Positions 4,941-6,233 of a stretch of DNA of 6,233 bases are shown piece after piece. The stretch covers positions 1-6,233 of the forward strand of contig DASWRT010000233.1 in assembly GCA_036403035.1 (NCBI GenBank), given 5' to 3'. How positions within the stretch are numbered: the stretch's first letter is position 1; each line of letters begins with the position of its first letter. A model generated the notes under the pieces. That model was not told where the DNA came from and made no database searches. It saw only the letters and a list, made by a program, of their open reading frames with translations. The stretch is from DASWRT01 sp036403035 (GTDB taxonomy: Bacteria > Pseudomonadota > Alphaproteobacteria > ATCC43930 > CGMCC-115725). Both the position numbers and the translations under genes were made by a program.

Positions 4941-6191
4941 ATGGCGGGGAGCTACATCACGGTTCCGGCGTCGGACAGGATGGGCTCGTTCCGGGCCTAC
5001 CTCGCGAAGCCGGCGACGGGCGGCAGCGGGCCGGGGATCGTCCTGCTCCAGGAAATCTTCGGCATCAACCCCTACATCCGCAGCGTCGCCGACCTCTATG
5101 CCGAGGAGGGCTACGTCGTGCTCGCGCCGGACCTCTTCTGGCGGCTGGAGCCGGGCGTCGAGCTGGGGCAGGGCGAGGCGGACCGCACGCGCGCCCTCGA
5201 CCTCTACGGCCGCTTCGATGCCGGCAAGGCGATGGAGGACATCGACGCGACCGTCGCCGCGCTGCGCGCCCTGCCCGAGGTCAAGGGCCGGGTCGGCGCG
5301 CTGGGCTTCTGCCTCGGCGGCAAGCTCGCCTATCTCGCCGCGGCGCGGGATGGGCTGGTCGACGCCGCGGTGTCCTATTACGGCGTCGGCATCGAGAAGG
5401 AGCTGGCGCTCGCCCCACGGGTCCGCTGTCCGCTGGTGCTGCATTTCGGCGAGTTGGACAAGAACTCGCCGCCGGAAGCGATCGAGGCGATCCGCGGCGC
5501 CCTTGCCGGGCGGCCGGACATCGAGATCTACGTCTATCCCGGCGCCGACCACGCCTTCGCGCGGCCCGCCGGGATGCATTTCGACAAGCCGGCCTCGCTG
5601 ATGGCGCATTCGCGCTCGATCGCCGCCTTCCGCCGGGCGATGGGGCCGCATTATGACCTCTCCGCGCTGTGGGAGGCGCACACCTTCCACGAGTTCGCGA
5701 AGCGCGACGTGCCGGCGACGATGGCGACGATGGTCGCCGAGCCCTACGTCAACCACGTGCCGACGATGACCGGCGGCGTCGGCTACAAGAACCTCGCGCG
5801 GTTCTACGAGCACCATTTCGTCAACGGCAACCCGGCGGACACGAAGCTGATCCCGATCAGCCGCACGATCGGCGCCGACCGGCTCGTCGACGAGATGCTG
5901 TTCTGCTTCACCCACGACCGCGAGATCGACTGGATGCTGCCCGGCGTCAAGCCGACCGGGCGCTACGTCGAGGTGCCGCTGGTCGCGATCGTCGGCTTCC
6001 GCGGCGACAGGATCTGGCACGAGCACATCTACTGGGATCAGGCCTCGGTGCTGGTGCAGATCGGCCTGCTCGATCCGAGAGGGCTGCCGGTCGCCGGGAT
6101 CGAGACCGCGAAGAAGCTGGTCGACGAGACGCAGCCCTCCAACACGCTGATGGCGCGCTGGGCCGAGAGCGAGCCGAAGGCGGCGGAATAA
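4941..6191 (+). CDS. Dienelactone hydrolase fused to a C-terminal SnoaL/NTF2-like domain
   Basis: This 416-residue, probably cytosolic protein has two parts. Residues 1 to about 235 form a dienelactone hydrolase (carboxymethylenebutenolidase-type alpha/beta hydrolase): QEIFG (37-41, with the activating E38), the nucleophile C124 in GFCLGG (122-127), D173 in ELDKN and H204 in GADHAFARP complete the Cys-Asp-His triad. In the classical pathway such enzymes open dienelactones during chlorocatechol breakdown, but many family members have other ester or lactone substrates. Residues from about 242 on (LWEAHTFHEF, YVNHVPTMTGG, GFRGDRIWHEHIYWDQASVL, QIGLLDP) match the SnoaL-like/NTF2 fold, often a small-molecule binding or cyclase domain. 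Classical hydrolases end near residue 236, so the second domain is an addition. It has its own promoter and ribosome-binding site, stands alone between two repeat copies, and has no aromatic-degradation neighbours. The actual substrate is unknown. Confidence 0.9.
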   Translation: MAGSYITVPASDRMGSFRAYLAKPATGGSGPGIVLLQEIFGINPYIRSVADLYAEEGYVVLAPDLFWRLEPGVELGQGEADRTRALDLYGRFDAGKAMEDIDATVAALRALPEVKGRVGALGFCLGGKLAYLAAARDGLVDAAVSYYGVGIEKELALAPRVRCPLVLHFGELDKNSPPEAIEAIRGALAGRPDIEIYVYPGADHAFARPAGMHFDKPASLMAHSRSIAAFRRAMGPHYDLSALWEAHTFHEFAKRDVPATMATMVAEPYVNHVPTMTGGVGYKNLARFYEHHFVNGNPADTKLIPISRTIGADRLVDEMLFCFTHDREIDWMLPGVKPTGRYVEVPLVAIVGFRGDRIWHEHIYWDQASVLVQIGLLDPRGLPVAGIETAKKLVDETQPSNTLMARWAESEPKAAE

Positions 6192-6209
6192 GTGGCGTAG
6201 GAGGAGAAT

Positions 6210-6233
6210 ACTCCCTCTCCCCTCGTGGGAGAG
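6210..6233. repeat. Start of a second copy of the palindromic repeat (cut by the window end)
   Basis: The last 24 bases match the left end of the 4719-4845 element (4718-4741) at 20 of 24 positions in the same orientation. CTCTCCC (6215-6221) pairs with GGGAGAG (6227-6233) around a 5-nt loop. It begins 18 bp after the hydrolase stop codon, so a transcript of that gene would end in this hairpin-rich sequence. The rest of the element is outside the window. Confidence 0.65.

Noticed and set aside
4671..6026. A 451-codon minus-strand frame opposite the hydrolase gene
   Set aside because: It runs through the palindromic repeat and the promoter and lacks any domain signal, while the plus strand encodes an intact catalytic triad.

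Overview
This 6.2 kb window looks like chromosomal DNA from a GC-rich alphaproteobacterium. The coding parts are strongly GC-biased at third codon positions. The protein families present (an exported molybdopterin-oxidoreductase-fold protein paired with a histidine kinase, a dienelactone hydrolase fused to a SnoaL-like domain, a GrlR-like small protein) and the CTCTCC...GGGAGAG intergenic repeat all fit that group. The order and genus cannot be fixed from the sequence alone. No rRNA, tRNA, CRISPR array, transposase or integrase gene is present.

Layout, left to right. Positions 1-218 are AT-rich and non-coding, with short near-repeats and a 12-bp AT palindrome. Positions 219-1482 hold two minus-strand genes: a phytanoyl-CoA-dioxygenase-like Fe(II)/2-oxoglutarate oxygenase (565-1482) and, 19 bp downstream of it, a small GrlR-like protein (219-545). 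A divergent intergenic region of about 510 bp (1483-1993) has candidate promoters for both directions that share the 9-mer GGCGATAGT. Next comes a two-gene plus-strand operon whose genes overlap by one base: an exported SUOX-fold protein with no cysteine in its mature part (1994-2527), and a two-TM, PAS-containing histidine kinase with no receiver domain (2527-4383). A hairpin resembling a terminator follows at 4441-4472.

Positions 4384-4940 form a structured intergenic region. It contains four head-to-tail 11-bp units (consensus GAAAACAGGAG), then two abutting inverted units and a third inverted unit exactly 55 bp further on. After these lies a ~127-bp palindromic repeat (4719-4845). A good promoter and ribosome-binding site lead into a 416-residue dienelactone hydrolase/SnoaL-like fusion (4941-6191). 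The window ends inside what appears to be a second copy of the same palindromic repeat, so this last gene is flanked by two copies.

Functionally, the central pair is best read as a periplasmic or envelope sensing module: the exported SUOX-fold protein probably supplies or modulates the signal for the co-translated kinase. Its response regulator is not in the window. The oxygenase and the hydrolase look like stand-alone catabolic or modification enzymes of unknown substrate. The best candidates for something not well described are the phased 11-bp repeat array and the cysteine-free SUOX-fold/kinase pair.
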